Assembly: GCA_900540375.1 (NCBI GenBank)
Contig: UQFS01000001.1
Coordinates: 129,987 to 193,986 of the forward strand
From: an uncultured Prevotella sp.
GTDB taxonomy: Bacteria > Bacteroidota > Bacteroidia > Bacteroidales > Bacteroidaceae
Length of the DNA: 64,000 bases
Reading direction: 5' to 3'
The notes below the pieces were generated by a model that saw only the letters and a program-made list of their open reading frames with translations, did not search any database and was not told where the DNA came from. Shown piece by piece: positions 42,460 to 49,726 of this stretch (within the stretch, counting starts at the first letter, position 1; each line of letters starts with the position of its first letter). The translations under genes were made by a program, and so were the position numbers.

Positions 42460-43551
42460 ATGATTAATCGCGAACTAATACGTATAAAGATAGTCCAGTT
42501 AACCTATGCATACTATCAAAACGGTAATAAGAATATGGACGCGGCTGAGAAGGAATTGCTTTTCAGCCTCTCCAAGGCATACGACTTGTACAACTATCTC
42601 TTGGATTTGATGGTCGCCATCACGCAGGAGGAGCGTCATCGTCTCGATGTGCTCAATCAGCGTGCAGAGCGTGAAGGCACGCAGCCGGCCTCTCCCAAGT
42701 TCGCTTTCAACAAGTTCGCGGTTCAACTGGAAGAGAACAAGATGCTCAATGAGTTTCTCGAGGATAAGAAGCTCACGTGGAAGGACGATATCGAGTTCAT
42801 CCGCAAACTGTGCAACCAGATTGAGCAGAGTGAGCTGTATCAGGAGTACATGAAGACTCCCGAGGCGACTTACGACGATGACCGCGAGCTGTGGCGTCGG
42901 CTCTATAAGATGTTTATCGAGACCAACGATGACCTCGACGCTCTCTTGGAGGAGAAGAGCCTCTATTGGAACGACGATAAGGAGGTGGTGGACACCTTCG
43001 TGCTGAAGACCATCAAGCGCTTCGATCCGAAGAACAAAAACAAACAGGAACTCTTGCCGGAATGGAAGGATGTCGAGGACAAGGACTTTGCCCGCAAGCT
43101 CTTCCGCTCCACTATCCTCAATGCCGATGAATATCAGCACTACATGAGTGAGGCTTCCCGCAATTGGGACTTCTCGCGTCTGGCCTATATGGATGTGGTG
43201 ATCATGCAGATCGCCATTGCCGAGATGCTCACCTTCCCCAACATTCCGGTATCGGTGACGATCAATGAGTATGTGGAGTTGGCCAAGCTCTATTCCACTC
43301 CTCGCAGTGGCGGATATATCAATGGTATGTTGGACTCCATCGCCCGTCATCTGATCGAGAGCGGCAAGATGATGAAGGAGATGCCTGAGCGTCCCGAGCG
43401 TCAGCCGATGGGCCGCAACAGTCAGCCGACAGGTTACATGCGCTTTGTTCATCACGACGTGTCGGCCGAGGTTCCCCGGCAGACCGAGGACAACGAGGAT
43501 GCTCAGCCCGCTGACGGGCAGGAGCCCCTTCAGCCCGAAAGTCAAGAGTAG
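42460..43551 (+). CDS. nusB: Transcription antitermination factor NusB, extended
   Basis: 363 aa against about 140 in E. coli and about 310 in other Bacteroidales. NusB with NusE helps antitermination of rRNA transcription. The N terminus MINRELIRIKIVQLTYAYYQ and the C-terminal NusB core (SRLAYMDVVIMQIAIAEMLT ... VSVTINEYVELAKLYSTPRS) flank a helical insertion. The last 65 residues are a polar, proline- and glutamine-rich tail (PERPERQPMGRNSQPTGYM ...) outside the fold. It starts the run nusB-yajC-ybbR-coaE. Confidence 0.9.
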   Translation: MINRELIRIKIVQLTYAYYQNGNKNMDAAEKELLFSLSKAYDLYNYLLDLMVAITQEERHRLDVLNQRAEREGTQPASPKFAFNKFAVQLEENKMLNEFLEDKKLTWKDDIEFIRKLCNQIEQSELYQEYMKTPEATYDDDRELWRRLYKMFIETNDDLDALLEEKSLYWNDDKEVVDTFVLKTIKRFDPKNKNKQELLPEWKDVEDKDFARKLFRSTILNADEYQHYMSEASRNWDFSRLAYMDVVIMQIAIAEMLTFPNIPVSVTINEYVELAKLYSTPRSGGYINGMLDSIARHLIESGKMMKEMPERPERQPMGRNSQPTGYMRFVHHDVSAEVPRQTEDNEDAQPADGQEPLQPESQE

Positions 43552-43645
43552 ACTATCATATAATTAATGTGTAGCATGGCTCTTGGCATCAGCGGGGTCG
43601 TGCGCCTATTCATATCAAAACGATCATCTTTTAATCAGACAGTAA

Positions 43646-43969
43646 ATGAATACAATGGTACTGGCTGCTCAGGCAGCTCAACAAGGAGGCGGCTTCGGTG
43701 GTATGCTCATCATGTTGGTGGCACTCTTCGCCATCATGTGGTTCTTCATGATCCGTCCCCAGCAGAAGAAACAGAAAAAGATACGCGAGTTCCAGAACTC
43801 TTTGCAGGAAGGCTCCAAGGTCGTCACAGGCGGTGGCGTCTATGGCACCGTGAAGCGTCTCGACAACGAGAAGAATGTCGTCGAGGTGGAAGTGGCACGT
43901 GGTGTAGTGATCACGGTTGATAAGAACTACGTCTTCCAGGACGCAGCTCAGCAGCAGCCTAATGCATAA
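43646..43969 (+). CDS. yajC: Preprotein translocase subunit YajC
   Basis: 107 aa. A single membrane helix (GMLIMLVALFAIMWFFMIRP, residues 19-38) followed by QQKKQKKIREFQNSLQEGSK and a small beta-domain (VVTGGGVYGTVKRLDNEKNV). YajC associates with SecDF and the Sec translocon. Its last eight bases overlap the ATG of the ybbR-like gene. Start ATG 43646 lies 94 bases after nusB. Confidence 0.93.
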   Translation: MNTMVLAAQAAQQGGGFGGMLIMLVALFAIMWFFMIRPQQKKQKKIREFQNSLQEGSKVVTGGGVYGTVKRLDNEKNVVEVEVARGVVITVDKNYVFQDAAQQQPNA

Positions 43970-44942
43970 TATAGGATCTTTCCTCAACATGGTCAGAAGC
44001 TTCTTGTTCAGTTCTAAGAACAAGCAGTTTCTGATTTTCTTATTCTTCCTCTTCCTCTCCGGCATCTTCTGGCTGATGGAGACGCTCAATGAGACGTATG
44101 ACGAAGAGTTCCCGGTCGCCGTGCGCCTTGTCGGAGTGCCCAAGAACGTGGTGATTACCACGCCGATGACCGACACGGTGCGTGTGACCATCCACGACAA
44201 GGGCTTCATGCTCTTAGGCTATTCCACAAGCCGGCGCTTGCGTCCGGTAGTGCTGAAGTTCGACTATTATGCCGATGGAGAGACGGGACATGGTGCCGTG
44301 CCTATGGTCGACATCCAGCGGCAGATCAGACAGCAGCTCTTCTCCTCTTCCACTATTTCGGGCATCAAAAGCGACCGGTTGGACTTCTACTTCAACTATG
44401 GCCGGAAGAAAGTGGTGAAGGTGAGCTTGGCTGGCAACATTGTGCCGGCCAAAGACTATTACCTGTCTCACGTGCAGTTCTGGCCCGACAAGGTGACGAT
44501 CTACGCCAGTAAGGCCAAGCTGGATAGCATAGAGACAGTGATGACCGAGTTTCTTCGTGTCACCAACTTCTCCGATACAGTCACAAGAGAGGTCAGACTC
44601 CGGCCTATCAACGGTGTGAAGATCACGCCGTCGAAAGTCAAGATCACCCTATTCCCCGACATCCTCACCGAGGAGACGATGGAAGTGCCGATCACGGCGA
44701 TCAACAGACCCATCGGAACCGTCATCCGTACGTTCCCCCAGCGGGTCAATGTGACGTTTACCGTCGGTGCCAGTCTCTATCGCCAGGTCAAGGTCAGTGA
44801 CTTCCATGTGGTGGTTGACTTCAAGGATATCTCAGCCCACCCGTCGGATAAATGTAATCTTTACGTCACGCAGCGGCCGAGAGGCGTGAGCAATGTCAGG
44901 CTGGAGATGAACCAAGTCGATTATCTCATCGAGCAGCAATGA
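43962..44942 (+). CDS. YbbR-like domain protein
   Basis: 326 aa from ATG 43962, which overlaps the yajC stop (ATGCATAA). One N-terminal membrane helix (FLIFLFFLFLSGIFWLMETL) anchors a periplasmic part with YbbR-type beta repeats (EEFPVAVRLVGVPKNVVITT, SHVQFWPDKVTIYASKAKL). YbbR proteins in other bacteria regulate diadenylate cyclase CdaA, but no cdaA is adjacent here. Its TGA overlaps the coaE ATG (ATGA), so translation is coupled. Confidence 0.85.
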   Translation: MHNIGSFLNMVRSFLFSSKNKQFLIFLFFLFLSGIFWLMETLNETYDEEFPVAVRLVGVPKNVVITTPMTDTVRVTIHDKGFMLLGYSTSRRLRPVVLKFDYYADGETGHGAVPMVDIQRQIRQQLFSSSTISGIKSDRLDFYFNYGRKKVVKVSLAGNIVPAKDYYLSHVQFWPDKVTIYASKAKLDSIETVMTEFLRVTNFSDTVTREVRLRPINGVKITPSKVKITLFPDILTEETMEVPITAINRPIGTVIRTFPQRVNVTFTVGASLYRQVKVSDFHVVVDFKDISAHPSDKCNLYVTQRPRGVSNVRLEMNQVDYLIEQQ

Positions 44943-45505
44943 AAAGGATCGCGATCACCGGAGGCATAGGCAGCGGAAAGAGTTTTGTCTGTCATCTTCT
45001 TGCCAAACGCGGTATACGGGTCTATGACTGCGATGCTGCTGCCAAGCGGCTGATGCGCACAGACGCTGTCCTGCAACATCAGTTGCAGGAGCTTGTGGGC
45101 GACGACGTGTATCAGGGTCAGGAGTTGCAGAAGAGCGTGTTGGCGAGTTTCCTGCTTGCCTCTGATGAGAACAAGCGGGCTGTCGACGATATTGTGCATC
45201 CAGCCGTGGCGCGTGACTTCGAACAGAGCGGCTATGGGTGGCTGGAGAGTGCCATTCTTTTCGACAGCGCTTTTGACCGTCGTGTGGCTTTTGATGCTTT
45301 CGTCTTTGTCGACGCGCCTTTGGAGGTAAGAGTCGGCAGGGTCATGAACCGTGACCATATCACACGTGAGAAAGCCATGCAGTGTATTAACAGTCAGTTG
45401 CCGGCCGAAGAAGCGAAGCGCCGCTGCGACTACACGGTCGTGAACGACGGTAAGGCTGATCTCGACCGGCAAGTCGATGACCTGCTACGCGCCTTAGGCC
45501 AGTAG
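44939..45505 (+). CDS. coaE: Dephospho-CoA kinase
   Basis: 188 aa. Last step of coenzyme A biosynthesis. The P-loop ITGGIGSGKSFVCHLL is at the N terminus, followed by YDCDAAAKRLM and the lid/CoA regions (HPAVARDF, NRDHITREKAMQ). The ATG overlaps the preceding TGA as ATGA. Confidence 0.95.
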   Translation: MKRIAITGGIGSGKSFVCHLLAKRGIRVYDCDAAAKRLMRTDAVLQHQLQELVGDDVYQGQELQKSVLASFLLASDENKRAVDDIVHPAVARDFEQSGYGWLESAILFDSAFDRRVAFDAFVFVDAPLEVRVGRVMNRDHITREKAMQCINSQLPAEEAKRRCDYTVVNDGKADLDRQVDDLLRALGQ

Positions 45506-45605
45506 TCGGAAAAGGGTGGGACTCGCTCTGCTGGCAATAGAGAGAATAAGCAAGATAGATATCAATCAATAAACATCATAACAAAGCAAAATTTTAAGGT
45601 AAACA

Positions 45606-46064
45606 ATGGAAACAATATTATCGATTGCCGGAAAGCCCGGATTGTATAAGTTGGTAAGTCGTGGTAAGATGAATCTGATCGTGGAGGCTATTGATGCCAC
45701 CCACCGTCATCAGCCAGCTTTTGCCACCGACAAGGTGACCAGTTTGGGCGACATTGCCATGTACACCACAGGCGATGATGTGCCCCTTTGGCAAGTGCTG
45801 GACAACGTAGCCAAGAAGGAAGGCTGCAAGGAAGCCTCCATCAACTACAAAAAGGTGTCCGGCAAGGAGCTCCGCGCATATTTCAAGGAAGTGCTGCCCG
45901 AGTTTGACGAGGATCGTGTTCACGACAGTGACATCAAGAAACTATTGCAGTGGTACAATATTCTGGTCAACAACGGCTATACTGACTTCAAGGCTACACT
46001 GGCTCCAGAGGAGGCTGAGAGCACAGAGGAAAACAAAGAGCAGGAGACTGAGGCTGCTAAGTAA
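45606..46064 (+). CDS. DUF5606 domain-containing protein
   Basis: 152 aa, a Bacteroidetes-only family of unknown function. The conserved core is METILSIAGKPGLYKLVSRG and SLGDIAMYTTGDDVPLWQVL; the C-terminal 20 residues are acidic (EEAESTEENKEQETEAAK). No signal peptide; probably cytoplasmic. It lies 100 bases after coaE without a visible promoter or terminator between, so it may end that operon. The following gap 46065-46290 shows no gene. Confidence 0.82.
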   Translation: METILSIAGKPGLYKLVSRGKMNLIVEAIDATHRHQPAFATDKVTSLGDIAMYTTGDDVPLWQVLDNVAKKEGCKEASINYKKVSGKELRAYFKEVLPEFDEDRVHDSDIKKLLQWYNILVNNGYTDFKATLAPEEAESTEENKEQETEAAK

Positions 46065-46292
46065 TAGCAGTATCAGTAATGACATATTGTCGCACGATTG
46101 TGCCATAGTGACTGTTTGGGTGCTGTGGCATATCTGTTGTAATCTACAATGCAGATAAGTAAGCGGATAGGTTTAAGCATTTTGAATCAATTAGGTTTTG
46201 TACCAGTCTCTTAAGGCATAAGCCGAGTACAGGCTTTGACGTATGAGCATAATAGATTGATAGATTTATAATTGTGTGATTGTTAGTTTTAG

Positions 46293-46323
46293 ACCCTGAA
46301 TATGTGAATATTCAGGGTTTTTT
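46293..46323 (+). terminator. Rho-independent terminator immediately before the exchanger promoter
   Basis: ACCCTGAATAT (46293-46303) pairs with ATATTCAGGGT (46308-46318), loop GTGA, then six T. The next gene's -7 box starts only three bases later. Confidence 0.9.
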
Positions 46324-46325
46324 CG

Positions 46326-46333
46326 TACCTTTG
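46326..46333 (+). promoter_or_regulatory. -7 box TACCTTTG for the Na/Ca exchanger gene
   Basis: Consensus box directly after the T run of a terminator; the -33 region therefore lies inside the terminator stem. Predicted start near 46340. Confidence 0.65.
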
Positions 46334-46340
46334 CAAAAAA

Positions 46341-46370
46341 TACGTGTAATATGAGTACGTGTAATATGAG
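46341..46370. repeat. 15-bp exact tandem duplication spanning the start codon
   Basis: TACGTGTAATATGAG occurs twice without a gap (46341-46355 and 46356-46370), giving two in-frame ATG codons at 46351 and 46366. Confidence 0.97.
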
Positions 46371-47340
46371 TTTATTGCCGTTTAACTTTGCCCCTTCTCA
46401 AACTTGGATTCAGGTTGTCTTGTTGGTTGTTGGCATCGTGGCTGTTGTGAAGTCCGCAGGTTGGCTCACCGATGGCTCGGTAGGCATCGCCACTCGCATG
46501 GGAGTTCCCCAGATCGTGATTGGACTGACAGTCGTGGCCATGGGCACCTCCATGCCTGAGTTTTTCGTCAGTCTGATGTCTGCTCTTGGCGGCAAGCCTG
46601 GGTTGGCAGTGGGCAATATAGTGGGTAGCAATATCTTCAATGCCACGCTCATCGTGGGCGTGGCTGCCTTAGTAGCCCCGATCACCATTCTTCCTGATAC
46701 CGTGAAGCGCGACATCCCGTTTGCGCTTGTCGCCTCTGTGGTGCTGCTGATGCTCTGTCTGGACGGTAACATCAGTCGGGTAGATGCCGCCATCTTGTTT
46801 GTTTTGTTCCTCGTGTTCATGTATCTGACGCTCCAAGAAGCCAAGAAAGGCATGAAGGAGGAAAAAGATCCTTTGGATCAGCCGATCAACCTCAGCGTGG
46901 GTAAGTCGTCTTTGCTGATCGTCATCGGCCTGGTCGGATTGATCGTTGGCTCAGAGGTGTTTGTGGATAATGCTTCGGCGCTTGCCCATACCTTGGGCGT
47001 GAGCGATGCCGTGATCGGACTGACGATAGTGGCCTGCGGTACGTCACTGCCTGAACTCGCTACCAGTACGGTTGCTGCCAGCAGGGGTAACAGTGGTATC
47101 GCCATCGGCAATGTGTTAGGCTCCAATGTATTCAACATTCTGATGATTCTTGGTGTCACCGGTATCATCTCACCGATGAACACGCAAGGCATCACCAACG
47201 CAGACCTCAGCGTGATGGTCATCTCCATGATCCTGCTTTGGCTCTTCTCCTACACCAAGTATCGTATCGAGCGCTGGGAAGGTGTTGCGCTGACGGCGCT
47301 GTTCATTGGATATATCGCTTATCTCCTTTATCAGGTTTAG
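46351..47340 (+). CDS. Calcium/sodium antiporter (CaCA family)
   Basis: 329 aa from ATG 46351 or 324 aa from ATG 46366; the two starts result from a 15-bp duplication. About ten membrane helices with the two alpha-repeats of the family: GTSMPEFFVS...GNIVGSNIFNATLIVG and GTSLPELATS...GNVLGSNVFNILMILG, whose Glu and Asn residues line the ion site. It exports Ca2+ against Na+ or H+. The gene is monocistronic behind its own promoter. Confidence 0.92.
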   Translation: MSTCNMSLLPFNFAPSQTWIQVVLLVVGIVAVVKSAGWLTDGSVGIATRMGVPQIVIGLTVVAMGTSMPEFFVSLMSALGGKPGLAVGNIVGSNIFNATLIVGVAALVAPITILPDTVKRDIPFALVASVVLLMLCLDGNISRVDAAILFVLFLVFMYLTLQEAKKGMKEEKDPLDQPINLSVGKSSLLIVIGLVGLIVGSEVFVDNASALAHTLGVSDAVIGLTIVACGTSLPELATSTVAASRGNSGIAIGNVLGSNVFNILMILGVTGIISPMNTQGITNADLSVMVISMILLWLFSYTKYRIERWEGVALTALFIGYIAYLLYQV

Positions 47341-47439
47341 ACCTGGTACCGTTCCTGTCTCGTGTTTTAAATTCAACCTTCAACCTTCATCATTCAACAT
47401 TCTACAGAGTGCTTGTCTAACCTCTTTAAAAACAAGAAC

Positions 47440-48129
47440 GTGAAAAAAGAAAAACAAACCGTGAGCGTGCTGTTCATGCTGTTCAGCATTCTCTTTTGTG
47501 TTTGCCTGATTACGGCAAACGTGTTGGAAACCAAGCAGATCGCTGTGGGGCCTGTCAATCTGACGGGCGGACTGCTGGTCTTTCCGATCTCCTATATTAT
47601 TAATGACTGCGTGTGCGAGGTGTGGGGTTACCGCAAGGCCCGTCTTCTGATATGGCTGGGCTTTGGCATGAATTTCTTCTTCGTGGCGATGGGCGCGCTC
47701 TGCGATACCATTCCCGGGGCACCTTACTGGCACAATGAAGAGGGTTTCCATGCTGTCTTTGGCTTGGCGCCCCGCATCGCGTTGGCTTCGTTTGTGGCTT
47801 TCATCGTGGGCAGTTTCATGAACGCTTATGTCATGAGCAAGATGAAGATTCGCGATCAAGGCCGTCATTTCTCCTCCCGTGCCGTTTGGAGTACTGTAGC
47901 CGGAGAGAGCTGTGACTCTCTCATCTTCTTTCCGTTGGCCTTGGGTGGGGTAGTGCCGCTCTCGGCTCTGCCTGCACTGATGCTGTGGCAAGTGGTGCTC
48001 AAGACCGTCTATGAGATCATTGCGCTGCCGGTGACCATCCGCGTCGTGAAGAAGCTCAAGAAGCATGAGGGCGAGGATGTCTACGACTTAGGCGTCAGCT
48101 ATAATATATGGAATGTGTTCAGCCTCTGA
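47440..48129 (+). CDS. yhhQ: Queuosine precursor transporter (YhhQ/VUT family)
   Basis: 229 aa from a GTG at 47440 (V/MKKEKQTVSVLFMLFSILFC); no ATG is available near the start, and a TTG at 47413 would add nine residues. About six membrane helices. Family markers are ANVLETKQIAVGPVNLTGGL, FPISYIINDCVCEVWGYRKA and AGESCDSLIFFPLA. YhhQ imports preQ0 or preQ1. queF follows after 47 bases, supporting this role. Confidence 0.88.
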   Translation: MKKEKQTVSVLFMLFSILFCVCLITANVLETKQIAVGPVNLTGGLLVFPISYIINDCVCEVWGYRKARLLIWLGFGMNFFFVAMGALCDTIPGAPYWHNEEGFHAVFGLAPRIALASFVAFIVGSFMNAYVMSKMKIRDQGRHFSSRAVWSTVAGESCDSLIFFPLALGGVVPLSALPALMLWQVVLKTVYEIIALPVTIRVVKKLKKHEGEDVYDLGVSYNIWNVFSL

Positions 48130-48176
48130 TATGGGCTGGATAGGAAGAAATCAGATGATTTAAATAATATAGAGAA

Positions 48177-48638
48177 ATGGAAGATACACGCAAATCAGAG
48201 GGACTGAAAGCCCTCGGTGCCAAGACACAATACAAGATGGACTATGCTCCGGAGGTGCTGGAGACCTTTGTCAACAAACATCAGGACCACGACTACTGGG
48301 TGCGGTTTAACTGTCCGGAGTTCACGTCGCTTTGTCCCATCACCGGACAACCCGACTTTGCGGAGATCCGCATCAGCTACATCCCCGACGTGCGTATGGT
48401 GGAGAGCAAGAGCTTGAAACTCTATCTCTTCAGCTTCCGCAATCACGGCGACTTCCATGAAGACTGTGTCAACATCATTATGGAGGACCTGATCAAGTTG
48501 ATGGATCCTAAGTATATAGAGGTGACGGGATTGTTCACCCCCCGTGGCGGCATCAGCATCTATCCCTATGCCAACTATGGTCGCGAGGGCACGCGCTATG
48601 AACTCCTTGCGCGGAAACGTTTCGAGACGCACGAATAA
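48177..48638 (+). CDS. queF: NADPH-dependent 7-cyano-7-deazaguanine reductase
   Basis: 153 aa, the short (unimodular) QueF. Reduces preQ0 to preQ1 in queuosine synthesis. The nucleophilic cysteine and following acid are in FTSLCPITGQPDFAEI, and the binding motif ESKSLKLYLFSFRNHGDFHE is intact. It sits with yhhQ; no queC, queD or queE is in the window, so the locus could serve preQ0 salvage. Confidence 0.95.
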   Translation: MEDTRKSEGLKALGAKTQYKMDYAPEVLETFVNKHQDHDYWVRFNCPEFTSLCPITGQPDFAEIRISYIPDVRMVESKSLKLYLFSFRNHGDFHEDCVNIIMEDLIKLMDPKYIEVTGLFTPRGGISIYPYANYGREGTRYELLARKRFETHE

Positions 48639-48673
48639 ACTTCGCTTGAGTCGCGGCTTGTCTTTTTAGAAAG

Positions 48674-48714
48674 GCAAAAACGGCTGTCTCTTCCTCAGGG
48701 ACAGCCGTTTTTGC
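48674..48714. terminator. Terminator between queF and the lipoprotein gene
   Basis: GCAAAAACGGCTGTC (48674-48688) pairs with GACAGCCGTTTTTGC (48700-48714). The A/T runs allow action on both converging genes. Confidence 0.9.
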
Positions 48715-48717
48715 AAG

Positions 48718-49566
48718 CTATTTGTTTTCCGTGGCCTGCTGGAGCGCTTGTTTGCTACGCATGGCCGCGATGGCATTGGCCCGCTTGTTGACGTCGTTGA
48801 TGTCGTTTTTACGATAATAGCTGCGACTCTGTCCGTCGGACGAGAGCACGAGAGAGTCGGCGTCTAAGTAGTCCACGTCGCAGGTGTCGTTGACCATATT
48901 CGTTACCGTCACCTGGCCCGTGTCGCTGAACTTCGGGGTGCCTCTTGCGATGATGATCTTACCATTCCAGATGCCCCAGGCAACATAGAAGCCCAGCTGG
49001 GGATAGACGACAGGACTCTCTTCGGCCAACGTGCTGCTTTCCTTGACATAGCCGACGCTCTGAGCCTGCCACTGTCGCTTGAGCCAGAAGCCATATTCGC
49101 GTGGGATGAGGAACGTCTCTTTCATAGAGTCACTCATGTTTTCCATCATACGAGCCTGCAGGCGCTTGCTCATCTTGTCGTAGTCGCGCATCTTTGGCAT
49201 GACGATATAGCACCAGATGCCGCGTAATTGGTCGAGATCCATCACGAAGTCAGCCACGTGCTTATCGCTTTTGTTGGTAAGCAGACAGATCCAGTCGCCC
49301 GTCTTGATCTTGCCGCGGACCTTGTGGTTGCGTGTGGCATCAATGATGTCGTATTTCACCGGGTCGCTGCCGTCGTTGGGCAGGAGCAGGATGGTAGAGT
49401 CGTTGCAGCCCTCGCAGGCCAGTCCATAGACGGTCTTGTCGCCTGTGATCTTCAGTTCCGACTCCACCTGAATGTTGGAGTAGTCTTTTGTCGCTTTGTC
49501 ATTGGTGCAAGCCCCAAACAAGCCTGCGGCCAAAGTGACTGTCATCAATATTTTTGCACGCATCAT
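48718..49566 (-). CDS. Lipoprotein of unknown function
   Basis: 282 aa from ATG 49566 (or 281 from 49563). The signal MMRAKILMTVTLAAGLFGAC ends in a lipobox (LFGAC), so the mature protein is a lipoprotein starting at Cys. The rest is mainly polar with TVYGLACEGCNDSTILLLPN and GDWICLLTNKSD, and a helical part PKMRDYDKMSKRLQARMMEN. The family is not recognised. A -7 box TATCTTTG on the minus strand (49589-49596) gives a leader of about 16 bases, which also rules out starts further upstream. Confidence 0.75.
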   Translation of the reverse strand: MMRAKILMTVTLAAGLFGACTNDKATKDYSNIQVESELKITGDKTVYGLACEGCNDSTILLLPNDGSDPVKYDIIDATRNHKVRGKIKTGDWICLLTNKSDKHVADFVMDLDQLRGIWCYIVMPKMRDYDKMSKRLQARMMENMSDSMKETFLIPREYGFWLKRQWQAQSVGYVKESSTLAEESPVVYPQLGFYVAWGIWNGKIIIARGTPKFSDTGQVTVTNMVNDTCDVDYLDADSLVLSSDGQSRSYYRKNDINDVNKRANAIAAMRSKQALQQATENK

Positions 49567-49588
49567 CGAGAGTGTTACTTTTTGAGTG

Positions 49589-49657
49589 CAAAGATAGTTA
49601 TAAATCATAAAAAATCAATCGTACAAGCCGTATTTTGCTTTTTTTTATTTAATTTTG
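49589..49657. promoter_or_regulatory. Divergent promoters: TATCTTTG (-) and TAATTTTG (+)
   Basis: Minus-strand box 49596-49589 for the lipoprotein gene, plus-strand box 49650-49657 for the carboxyltransferase gene. Confidence 0.6.
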
Positions 49658-49726
49658 CAGCCTTAGTGAGGGAGGAAGAGACTCCCGCAGCAAGAAATAG
49701 ATGAAAACAGGAAGTAGTAGATAAAT

